From positions 1-64,000 of the forward strand of contig JAIRKE010000054.1 of NCBI GenBank assembly GCA_031260295.1: a stretch of DNA of 64,000 nt, in the 5' to 3' direction. The translations under genes were made by a program, and so were the position numbers. Shown piece by piece: positions 48,062 to 55,576 of the stretch (positions within the stretch are counted from its first letter, which is position 1; every line of letters begins with the position of its first letter). Below the pieces are notes generated by a model. That model saw only the letters and a program-made list of their open reading frames with translations, made no database searches and was not told the origin of the DNA. Source of the stretch: Azonexus sp. GTDB lineage: Bacteria; Pseudomonadota; Gammaproteobacteria; Burkholderiales; Rhodocyclaceae.

Positions 48062-50035
48062 TCAGTCGCCGGCCAGCCAGCCCTGCGCCTCGGCGGCACT
48101 GGCGTAGATCTGCGGCGCCATCTGATGGCCGGCCAGGGCCTCGCCAAGCTTGAAGCGCAGGAAGGCGCTCGAGGTGTAGCGGGTGACGTCGTGGTAGTAG
48201 GTCTGGACCACGTCGTGCACCATCGCCGCATAGGCGTCGGCCAGTTCCGGCACGATATCGAAGCGGTCGTAATTGACGATGGCGTAGACCTTGTGGCCGA
48301 GCGGCCCCAGGCACTCGGCGACGGCGCTGCGGATGCGCTCGATGTCGGCCGTGCTGCGCACCGAGAGACCGGAAAAGTCGAGCAGGAACAGGTTCTGCTC
48401 GGCGTTGTAGGTCAGGCGCTCGGTCAGCGGCCGGTCGAGCAGAGCGGAACGGAGTTCCATCAGTTCATCGGCGAAGATACGCGCGTCCATCAGCTTCGGC
48501 TCGCCGCGCAACAGCGGGCGGAAGGCCATCTTGTCGAGGATGTCGCGCTGCAGGTCGACGCCCGGCGCGATCTCGGTCAGTTCCAGGCCCTCGGGCGTCA
48601 GCGCGAAGACGCAGCGCTCGGTGATGTAGATCACGTTCCGGCCCCACTTGACAGCCTGCGGCCCGCTGAAGGTGCGGTGCTCGACCTCGTCGACGAACTT
48701 GAAGGCGCCGCCGTCCTCAAGGATGCGCAGGCGCCCGTCCTCGATCGCGATCTGCATCTTGCCAGCGGTGAACGTACCGACAAAGATCACTTTCTTGGCA
48801 TTCTGCGAGATGTTGATGAAGCCGCCGGCGCCGGCCAGGCGCGGACCGAACTTGGAGACGTTGAGATTACCCTGGCGGTCGGCCTGGGCCAGGCCGAGCA
48901 CGGCGATGTCGAGGCCGCCGCCGTCGTAGAAATCGAACTGGCTGGGCTGGTCGATGATCGCCTGGGTATTGGTGGCGGCGCCGAAATTCAGGCCGCCGGC
49001 CGGCACGCCACCGACCACGCCAGGCTCGGCGGTCAGCGTCAGCAGGTCGATGATGCGTTCCTCGGCGGCGACGTCGGCCACCCCCTCGGGCATGCCGATG
49101 CCGAGATTGACGACGGCGTTGGCGCGCAACTCAAGCGCCGCACGGCGGGCGATGATCTTGCGCTCGCTCATCGCCATCGGCGCGATGGCCGACATCGGCA
49201 CCCTGATCTCGCCGGCGAAGGCCGCACTGTATTGCTCGGCGAAGGTCTGCATGTGGTATTCGGGCTTCTCGGCGACCACCACGCAATCGACCAGGATGCC
49301 GGGAATCGTGACCCGGCGCGGGTTGAGCGTGCCGCGCTCGGCGATGCGCTCGACCTGGGCAATGACAATGCCACCGGAATTGTGGGCGGCCGTGGCGATG
49401 GCCAGAGCCTCCAGCGTCAGCGCCTCCTTCTCCATGCTGATGTTGCCGTCGGGATCGGCGGTGGTGCCGCGGATGATCCCGACGTTGATCGGGAAAGCCT
49501 TGTAGAACAGGTATTCCTCGCCGTCGATCTCCATCAGCCGGACCAGATCCTGTGTCGTGCGGGCGTTGAGCTTACCGCCGCCGAAGCGCGGATCGACGAA
49601 GGTGCCGAGGCCGACATGGGTCAAGGTGCCCGGCTTGCCGGCGGCGATATCGCGGAACAAGTGGGCGATCACCCCCTGCGGCAAATTCCAGGCTTCGATA
49701 CGGTTGGCCACCGCCAGTTGTTGCAACTTGGGCACCAACCCCCAATGACCGCCGATGACCCGACCGACCAGACCATCATGACCGAGATGGTTGAGGCCGC
49801 GCTCCTTGCCGTCGCCCTGGCCGGCGGCATAGACCAGGGTCAGGTTGCGCGGGCTGCCCTGGCCATGATCATCATTGGCCACCGCTTCGAGAAAACGCTG
49901 CTCAAGGGCGACGGCAATGTTCTCGGGAATGCCGATGCCGACGAAACCGCCGGTGGCTACCGTATCGCCATCCTTGATCAGGCGGACGGCATCGCGGGCG
50001 GAAACGATCTTGCCGGCATCCGAATGTGCTTCCAT
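48062..50035 (-). CDS. Acyl-CoA:acetate/3-ketoacid CoA transferase (fused alpha-beta), with C-terminal extension
   Basis: 657 aa. The alpha half starts with [31 protein letters not shown], and the beta half has [17 protein letters not shown] (the catalytic Glu region) and [22 protein letters not shown], as in YdiF-type CoA transferases. It moves CoA between short acyl groups such as acetate, propionate or acetoacetate. About 120 residues at the end ([18 protein letters not shown] to the C-terminus) go beyond the usual length of 520-530 and are not recognised, though [24 protein letters not shown] is STAS-like in appearance. The exact substrate is open. Confidence 0.87.
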   Translation of the reverse strand: MEAHSDAGKIVSARDAVRLIKDGDTVATGGFVGIGIPENIAVALEQRFLEAVANDDHGQGSPRNLTLVYAAGQGDGKERGLNHLGHDGLVGRVIGGHWGLVPKLQQLAVANRIEAWNLPQGVIAHLFRDIAAGKPGTLTHVGLGTFVDPRFGGGKLNARTTQDLVRLMEIDGEEYLFYKAFPINVGIIRGTTADPDGNISMEKEALTLEALAIATAAHNSGGIVIAQVERIAERGTLNPRRVTIPGILVDCVVVAEKPEYHMQTFAEQYSAAFAGEIRVPMSAIAPMAMSERKIIARRAALELRANAVVNLGIGMPEGVADVAAEERIIDLLTLTAEPGVVGGVPAGGLNFGAATNTQAIIDQPSQFDFYDGGGLDIAVLGLAQADRQGNLNVSKFGPRLAGAGGFINISQNAKKVIFVGTFTAGKMQIAIEDGRLRILEDGGAFKFVDEVEHRTFSGPQAVKWGRNVIYITERCVFALTPEGLELTEIAPGVDLQRDILDKMAFRPLLRGEPKLMDARIFADELMELRSALLDRPLTERLTYNAEQNLFLLDFSGLSVRSTADIERIRSAVAECLGPLGHKVYAIVNYDRFDIVPELADAYAAMVHDVVQTYYHDVTRYTSSAFLRFKLGEALAGHQMAPQIYASAAEAQGWLAGD

Positions 50036-50226
50036 GACAGACCTCCGTAGGGTGAATGAAGCGCGAACTCAGCGGTCGGAATCGCCGCTGATGCAGAACA
50101 GCGCTGGGTGAAAACTGGCGCCTCCGCGCCTTGGCGAAAATGCTCATGTTATTTAAACACGCGGCAAAACGCCAATCAACCACCATGCAAGGAAACGATG
50201 GCGTGTACGCCCGGCCATCTATACTA

Positions 50227-50244
50227 TTGTCATCAAACCGTAAC
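50227..50244 (+). promoter_or_regulatory. Candidate Pho box upstream of sixA-ppk2
   Basis: TTGTCATCAAACCGTAAC matches the two-7-mer layout of the pstS Pho box (TTGTCAT, four bases, CCGTAAC), with one mismatch in each 7-mer. CATCAT at 50255-50260 is placed ten bases downstream, as in the pst promoter, and would serve as -10. Transcription would then begin near 50267, which fits the downstream ATG at 50286. A separate -10-like TATACT lies at 50220-50225. Confidence 0.55.
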
Positions 50245-50285
50245 GAAGGGAGGGCATCATGCTGGATTTACCTGGAGCAACGCGC

Positions 50286-50744
50286 ATGGATCTGCTGTTA
50301 TGGCGCCACGCCGAAGCCGAAGCGGAAGCTGACGACGATCTGAAACGCCCCCTGACCGAACGCGGCCAACAGCAGGCCAAGGCCATGGCCGCCTGGATCA
50401 AGGCCCACCAGCCGAAAGGGCTGCGCATCCTGGCCAGTCCGGCGGTGCGCACGCGGCAAACGGCAGAGGTGCTGCAACTGCCGTTCGAGATCGAACGGGG
50501 AATCGCCCCTGGCGCCTGCGTCTCCGCCCTGATCGCCACCTCCGGCTGGCCGCAGGCCGCCGGCGCCGTGCTGCTGGTCGGCCACCAGCCCTCGCTCGGC
50601 CGCCTGGCGGCGCTGCTGCTGGCCGGCCACGAAGCCGAGTGGAGCATTAAGAAGGGCGCCTTGTGGTGGTTTACCAACCGTGTCCGGCGCGGCGAGACGC
50701 AAACCGTGCTGCGCGCCGTGATGGCGCCCGAAATGCTCGGCTAA
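50286..50744 (+). CDS. sixA: SixA-like phosphohistidine phosphatase
   Basis: 152 aa from ATG 50286, which puts the histidine-phosphatase signature MDLLLWRHAEA at the very start as in SixA (RH at 7-8; ribosome site GGAG). An in-frame ATG at 50259 with GGGAGG upstream would add nine residues. The second catalytic segment is LLVGHQPSLGRLAALLL (His). It would dephosphorylate phosphohistidine on a signalling or PTS protein. It lies 87 bases upstream of ppk2 on the same strand. Confidence 0.88.
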   Translation: MDLLLWRHAEAEAEADDDLKRPLTERGQQQAKAMAAWIKAHQPKGLRILASPAVRTRQTAEVLQLPFEIERGIAPGACVSALIATSGWPQAAGAVLLVGHQPSLGRLAALLLAGHEAEWSIKKGALWWFTNRVRRGETQTVLRAVMAPEMLG

Positions 50745-50831
50745 AAATCGCCAGTGGCCGATTAGGACTGGACAAACGGTGGTTTGTTACCGTGAAATAG
50801 CTGGCTTGATCACCCGCATCTGGAGAACAGC

Positions 50832-51944
50832 ATGACCAGCCGCAAAACCGCCACCGCCCCGACGCCCCAGAACGCCGCCCCCGCGCCCGCTGCTTCGCCG
50901 CGCAGTCGCCCGGTCGCCCGCGGCGACATCGCACCGCAGTTGAGCGCCACCGGCATCGAAGGCTTCACCGTGCAGGCGGCGGCCGATGGCGCGCGGGAAA
51001 CGAAAATGGGCGCCCTGCAGGACGTCATCAACGGCCTGCCGGTCGAGGAGTCGGTCGCCCTGCTCAAGGGCCTGCTCAAGCAGCAGCGGATGGAGGCCGA
51101 CACCCTGGCCGCCAATCCCGACGAGGAACTGGCCCGCGACTGGCGGAGTGGCGGCTACCCATACAAGAACCTGATGCAGCGGCGCAACTACGAGCGGCAG
51201 AAATACCGGCTTCAGGTCGAACTCTTGAAGCTGCAAGCCTGGGTCAAGGAAACCGGGCAGAAGGTGGTGATCCTGTTCGAGGGCCGCGACGCGGCCGGCA
51301 AGGGCGGCACCATCAAGCGCTTCATGGAACACCTCAATCCACGAGGCGCCCGCGTTGTGGCGCTGGAAAAGCCATCGGAAACGGAACGCGGCCAATGGTA
51401 TTTCCAGCGCTACGTGCAGCATCTGCCAACCGACGGCGAGATCGTGCTGTTCGACCGTTCCTGGTACAACCGTGCCGGCGTCGAGCATGTCATGGGTTTT
51501 TGCTCGGAACTGGAATACACCGAGTTCGTCCGCCAGGCGCCGGAATTCGAGCGCATGCTGGTCAGGAACGGCACCCATCTGATCAAATTCTGGTTCTCGG
51601 TCAGCCAGGAAGAGCAGCGCCGGCGCTTCCGCGAGCGCAAAGTGCATCCGCTCAAGCAGTGGAAACTGTCGCCGGTGGACCTGGCCTCGCTCGACAAGTG
51701 GGACGGCTACACCAAGGCCAAGGAAGCGATGTTCTTCCACACCGACACTGCCGACGCGCCATGGACGGTAATCAAATCCAACTGCAAGAAGCGGGCGCGC
51801 CTCAACGCCTTGCGCTACATCCTGCACAAGCTGCCGTACATGAACAAGGACACCGAACGCATCGGCAACCTCGATCCACTGATCGTCGGCCGCGCCAACG
51901 TGGTCTACGAACGCGGCGAACATCAGGGAGTGCCGATTCTTTAG
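50832..51944 (+). CDS. ppk2: Polyphosphate kinase 2 (class I)
   Basis: 370 aa. Walker A is LFEGRDAAGKGGTIKRF (residues 149-163), the lid-side motif is LFDRSWYNRAGVEHVMGFC (Walker B region, 207-222), and HLIKFWFSVSQEEQRRRFRERKVHPLKQWKLSPVD is typical of the PPK2 core. There is one PPK2 domain, so class I (NDP to NTP using polyphosphate). The N-terminal 60 residues are proline- and alanine-rich and probably disordered. The TAG stop coincides with the start of the small element at 51942. Confidence 0.95.
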   Translation: MTSRKTATAPTPQNAAPAPAASPRSRPVARGDIAPQLSATGIEGFTVQAAADGARETKMGALQDVINGLPVEESVALLKGLLKQQRMEADTLAANPDEELARDWRSGGYPYKNLMQRRNYERQKYRLQVELLKLQAWVKETGQKVVILFEGRDAAGKGGTIKRFMEHLNPRGARVVALEKPSETERGQWYFQRYVQHLPTDGEIVLFDRSWYNRAGVEHVMGFCSELEYTEFVRQAPEFERMLVRNGTHLIKFWFSVSQEEQRRRFRERKVHPLKQWKLSPVDLASLDKWDGYTKAKEAMFFHTDTADAPWTVIKSNCKKRARLNALRYILHKLPYMNKDTERIGNLDPLIVGRANVVYERGEHQGVPIL

Positions 51945-52067
51945 AGCGGTTTGGGGTTCAAGTGCTTGCATTTTCCCCCTCGCCCGTCCTCCATCGTGGG
52001 GACGGGCAAGGGGGGCAAAGCGCGTGAGGGCGGAAATGCATGCCACACTTGAACCAAAACCGCTCTA
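51942..52067. mobile_element. Small inverted-repeat element, 126 bp (TAGAGCGGTTT termini)
   Basis: Ends are TAGAGCGGTTTGGGGTTCAA (51942) and, inverted, TAGAGCGGTTTTGGTTCAAG (52067), continuing with similar bases to GCATTT. The middle is a GC-rich hairpin (CCGTCC...GGACGG). This is the cleanest copy of the family. The first three bases are the ppk2 stop codon. Confidence 0.78.
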
Positions 52068-52116
52068 GCCTAATCCCGTGTCGCGTCAAAGCTGATCGCT
52101 TCGCGCGAATCGCCCA

Positions 52117-52152
52117 CGAGAAAAGAAAAAAGGCGACGGATGAACCGTCGCC
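52117..52152 (-). terminator. Rho-independent terminator of the PDH operon
   Basis: On the minus strand GGCGACGG-TTCAT-CCGTCGCC is followed by TTTTTTCTTTT. It lies 40 bases past the lpdA stop. Confidence 0.93.
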
Positions 52153-52191
52153 GAAGGGCAACGCCAGGGGCACTGGCGTCAGGAGGAGACT

Positions 52192-53967
52192 TTATTTCTT
52201 GCGTGGCGGCGGTACGTCGGTGCAGGAGCCGTGCGCAACTTCGGCGGCCATGCCAATCGTTTCGCCGAGCGTCGGGTGCGGGTGGATGGTCTTGCCAATA
52301 TCGACCGCATCGCAGCCCATTTCAATGGCCAAGCAGACTTCGCCGATCATGTCGCCAGCCGACGGGCCGACGATGGCGCCGCCGATGACGCGATGCGTTT
52401 CGGCATCGAAAATCAGCTTGGTGAAGCCGTAGTCGGCGCCGTTGGCGATGGCCCGGCCGGAAGCGGCCCACGGGAACTTGGCGGTTTCGACTTTGCGCCC
52501 TTCCTGCTTCGCCTGCTCCTCGGTGATGCCGACCCAGGCCACTTCCGGATGGGTATAGGCAACGCCGGGGATCACCTGGGCATCGAAGGCGGACTTGTGG
52601 CCGGCCGCGACCTCGGCTGCGACGTGCGCCTCGTGCACCGCCTTGTGCGCCAGCATCGGGTTGCCGACGATATCGCCGATGGCGAAGATATGCGGCACGT
52701 TGGTCCGCATCTGCGCATCAACCGGGATGAAGCCGCGTTCATTGACGATGACGCCGGCCTTGTCGGCGGCGATCTTGCGGCCATTCGGCGAGCGGCCGGC
52801 GGCTTGCAGAATCATGTCGTATTTGACCGCCTCCGTCGGCGCGCCCGAATTTGCGTCGACTCCTTCGAATTTCACGTAAAGGCCGTCGTCCTTGGCATCG
52901 ACCGCGACCGTCTTGGTCTTCAGCATGATCTTGTCGAAGCGGCTGGCGTTCTGCTTTTCCCAGACCTTGACCGCGTCGCGGTCGGGGCCTTGCATCAGGC
53001 CATCAAGCATTTCGACGACATCGACCTTGGCGCCCAGTGTCGAATAGACGGTGGCCATTTCCAGGCCGATGATGCCGCCGCCGATGACCAGCATCTTCTC
53101 CGGGACGAAGCGCAATTCCAGCGCCCCGGTCGAATCGACGATGCGCGGGTCGCGTGGAATGAAGGGCAGATGCACGGCAGCCGAACCGGCGGCAATGATG
53201 CACTGCTGGAACTTGATGACCTTCTTGCCGCCGGTCTTCTCCTGGCCACCACCATCGGTGGTTTCGACCTCGATATGGTGCGCGTCGAGGAAGGAACCGT
53301 AGCCGCGCACAACCTCGACCTTGCGCCCCTTGGCCATGCCTGCCAAGCCGCCGGTCAACTTGCCGACCACCTTGTCCTTGTGGGCACGCAGCTTGTCGAC
53401 GTTGACCTGCGGCGCGGCAAAGCTGACGCCCAGTTCGTTGGCGTGCTGCGCCTCCTCGATAATCTCGGCGACGTGCAGCAGGGCCTTGGACGGAATGCAG
53501 CCGACATTCAGGCAAACGCCGCCGAGCGTCGGATAACGCTCGACGATGACCGTTTTCAGGCCAAGATCGGCGGCGCGGAAGGCGGCCGAATAACCGCCGG
53601 GACCGGCACCGAGTACCAGCATCTCGCATTCGAGATCGGCGCCGCCGGCATGGCTGGCAGCGGTCGGTGCGGCAACCGGAGCCGCCGCTGGAGCGGGCGC
53701 CGTGGCCGGAGCCGCGGCAGCCACCGCCGCGCTAGCCTCGACCTTGAGCAGTAGCACGCCTTCACCGACCTTCGAACCGAGCTGCACCAGCACTTCCTTG
53801 ACCGTGCCGGCGACCGGGCTCGGCACGTCCATCGTCGCCTTGTCGGATTCGAGAGTGCAAATAGCGTCGTCGACCTTGATCGTGTCGCCAACCTCGACGA
53901 ACAAGTCAATCACCGGCACCTCGGAGAAATCGCCGATATCGGGAACCTTGACTTCAACCAGACTCAT
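52192..53967 (-). CDS. lpdA: Dihydrolipoyl dehydrogenase (E3) with N-terminal lipoyl domain
   Basis: 591 aa, about 115 longer than plain E3 because of an N-terminal lipoyl domain (lipoyl-Lys43 in SDKATMDVP) and an Ala/Pro-rich linker (about 78-108). The FAD fold begins at MLVLGAGPGGYSAAFRAADLG, and the redox disulfide is GGVCLNVGCIPSK (Cys152, Cys157). VGWVGITEEQAK-like VAWVGITEEQ and the C-terminal HPHPTLGE (catalytic His) complete it. It reoxidises lipoamide in the pyruvate dehydrogenase complex. Fifteen bases separate it from aceF. Confidence 0.97.
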   Translation of the reverse strand: MSLVEVKVPDIGDFSEVPVIDLFVEVGDTIKVDDAICTLESDKATMDVPSPVAGTVKEVLVQLGSKVGEGVLLLKVEASAAVAAAAPATAPAPAAAPVAAPTAASHAGGADLECEMLVLGAGPGGYSAAFRAADLGLKTVIVERYPTLGGVCLNVGCIPSKALLHVAEIIEEAQHANELGVSFAAPQVNVDKLRAHKDKVVGKLTGGLAGMAKGRKVEVVRGYGSFLDAHHIEVETTDGGGQEKTGGKKVIKFQQCIIAAGSAAVHLPFIPRDPRIVDSTGALELRFVPEKMLVIGGGIIGLEMATVYSTLGAKVDVVEMLDGLMQGPDRDAVKVWEKQNASRFDKIMLKTKTVAVDAKDDGLYVKFEGVDANSGAPTEAVKYDMILQAAGRSPNGRKIAADKAGVIVNERGFIPVDAQMRTNVPHIFAIGDIVGNPMLAHKAVHEAHVAAEVAAGHKSAFDAQVIPGVAYTHPEVAWVGITEEQAKQEGRKVETAKFPWAASGRAIANGADYGFTKLIFDAETHRVIGGAIVGPSAGDMIGEVCLAIEMGCDAVDIGKTIHPHPTLGETIGMAAEVAHGSCTDVPPPRKK

Positions 53968-53982
53968 CTCGCTCTCCCCGGC

Positions 53983-55563
53983 TTAGAGTGCAACGCGGCG
54001 AAAATCCGCCAGCAATTGCGCGATATAGACATTGAAGCGGGTGGCCAGCGCACCGTCGATGACACGGTGGTCAGCAGTCAGCGACAACGGCAGGGTCAGG
54101 CGCGGCACGAAAGCCTTGCCATCCCAGACCGGCTTCAGCGCCGACTTGTTGACGCCGAGGATGGCCACTTCCGGCGCATTGACGATCGGCGCGAAATAGG
54201 TGCCGCCGATGCCACCCAGTGAACTGATGGTGAAACAGGCGCCTTGCATGTCGGCCGGCTTCAACTTGCCGTCGCGCGCCTGTTTGGCCAGATCGCCCGA
54301 TTCCTGGGCGATCTCGAACACCGATTTCCGGTCGGCGTTCTTGATCACCGGCACAACCAAGCCGTTCGGCGTGTCGGCGGCGAAACCGATGTTGAAATAC
54401 TTCTTCAACACCAAATTGTCGCCATCGATCGAAGCGTTGAACGTGGGGAATTTTTGCAGCGCCTTGACACAGGCTTTGACAAGGAAGGCCAGCATGGTCA
54501 GCTTGGCGCCACCGCTCTTCTCGTTCTCCTTGTTCAACAGCACGCGGAAGGCTTCGAGATCGGTGATGTCGGCATCCTCGTGATAGGTCACGGCCGGAAT
54601 CATCACCCAGTTGCGCGCCAAGTTCTGGCCGGAAATCTTCTGGATGCGCGACAGCGGTTTGACCTCGATCTCGCCGAACTTGGCGAAATCGACCTTCGGC
54701 CAGGGCAGCAAATCGAGCGCGCCGCCGCCGGCAGCAGCCGGCCCGGCAGCGGTGCCGCTCATGACGCCCTTGACGTAGCGGGTCAGGTCTTCCTTCAGGA
54801 TGCGGCCCTTCGGCCCTGTGGCAGCAACCTTGGACAGGTCGACGCCCAACTCACGAGCATAAGCGCGCACCGAAGGTGAAGCATGCACCTTGGCACCCAA
54901 GGCCAGCGGCTGCGGCTGGGCGGCTGGCAGGGAGGAAGCGGTCGCCGCCGCCGCAGCAGGTGCTGGAGCGGGAGCAGCCGCTTGCGGCGCTGGTACGGCG
55001 GCCGCGGCACCGCCGGTTTCAACCTTGATCAGCAGCGAACCTTCGCTGACTTTCGAACCGACCTGCACCAGTACTTCCTTGATCGTGCCGGCAACCGTGG
55101 ACGGCACGTCCATCGTGGCCTTGTCCGACTCCAGCGTTGCGATGGCGTCGTCGACCTGGATTGTGCTGCCAACCTTGACGAACAGGTCGATTACCGGCAC
55201 CTCGGAGAAATCGCCGATGTCCGGAACCTTGACTTCGACGACACCGCCACCCGCCGCCGGAGCGGCGACGGCCTGGGCCGGTGCGGTAGCCGCTGCGGGA
55301 GTCGGCGCGGCAGTTGTGGCAGCGCCAACTTCGACCTTGATCAGCAGCACGCCTTCGCTGACTTTCGAGCCAACCTGCACCAGCACTTCCTTGACCGTGC
55401 CGGCGACCGTGGATGGCACGTCCATCGTGGCCTTGTCCGATTCCAGCGTGGCGATAGCGTCGTCGACCCGGATTGCGTCGCCAACCTTGACGAACAGATC
55501 GATCACCGGCACCTCGGAGAAATCGCCGATGTCCGGAACCTTGACTTCGATGATCTGGCTCAT
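53983..55563 (-). CDS. aceF: Pyruvate dehydrogenase E2 (dihydrolipoamide acetyltransferase)
   Basis: 526 aa from ATG 55563. Two lipoyl domains (SDKATMDVPSTVAGT near 43 and again near 160) are joined by Ala/Pro linkers. Next come the E1/E3-binding domain (VHASPSVRAYARELGVDLSKVAATGPKGRILKEDL) and the acetyltransferase domain with catalytic ADHRVIDGALATRF. It transfers acetyl groups to CoA. It sits 13 bases after aceE. Confidence 0.97.
   Translation of the reverse strand: MSQIIEVKVPDIGDFSEVPVIDLFVKVGDAIRVDDAIATLESDKATMDVPSTVAGTVKEVLVQVGSKVSEGVLLIKVEVGAATTAAPTPAAATAPAQAVAAPAAGGGVVEVKVPDIGDFSEVPVIDLFVKVGSTIQVDDAIATLESDKATMDVPSTVAGTIKEVLVQVGSKVSEGSLLIKVETGGAAAAVPAPQAAAPAPAPAAAAATASSLPAAQPQPLALGAKVHASPSVRAYARELGVDLSKVAATGPKGRILKEDLTRYVKGVMSGTAAGPAAAGGGALDLLPWPKVDFAKFGEIEVKPLSRIQKISGQNLARNWVMIPAVTYHEDADITDLEAFRVLLNKENEKSGGAKLTMLAFLVKACVKALQKFPTFNASIDGDNLVLKKYFNIGFAADTPNGLVVPVIKNADRKSVFEIAQESGDLAKQARDGKLKPADMQGACFTISSLGGIGGTYFAPIVNAPEVAILGVNKSALKPVWDGKAFVPRLTLPLSLTADHRVIDGALATRFNVYIAQLLADFRRVAL
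55021..55561 (-). repeat. Tandem near-identical lipoyl-domain DNA repeats in aceF
   Basis: The stretches 55021-55247 and 55334-55561 encode the two lipoyl domains and are nearly identical at DNA level over long runs. A third, more diverged copy encodes the lpdA lipoyl domain (about 53740-53967). Such identity favours gene conversion or slippage. Confidence 0.75.
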
Positions 55564-55576
55564 GCTCGGCTCCCCC

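Noticed and set aside
48125..50050. Open frame of about 640 codons on the plus strand opposite the CoA transferase
   Set aside because: Antisense shadow with compositionally biased His/Gln/Ala/Asp-rich translation; the minus-strand gene has all family motifs.
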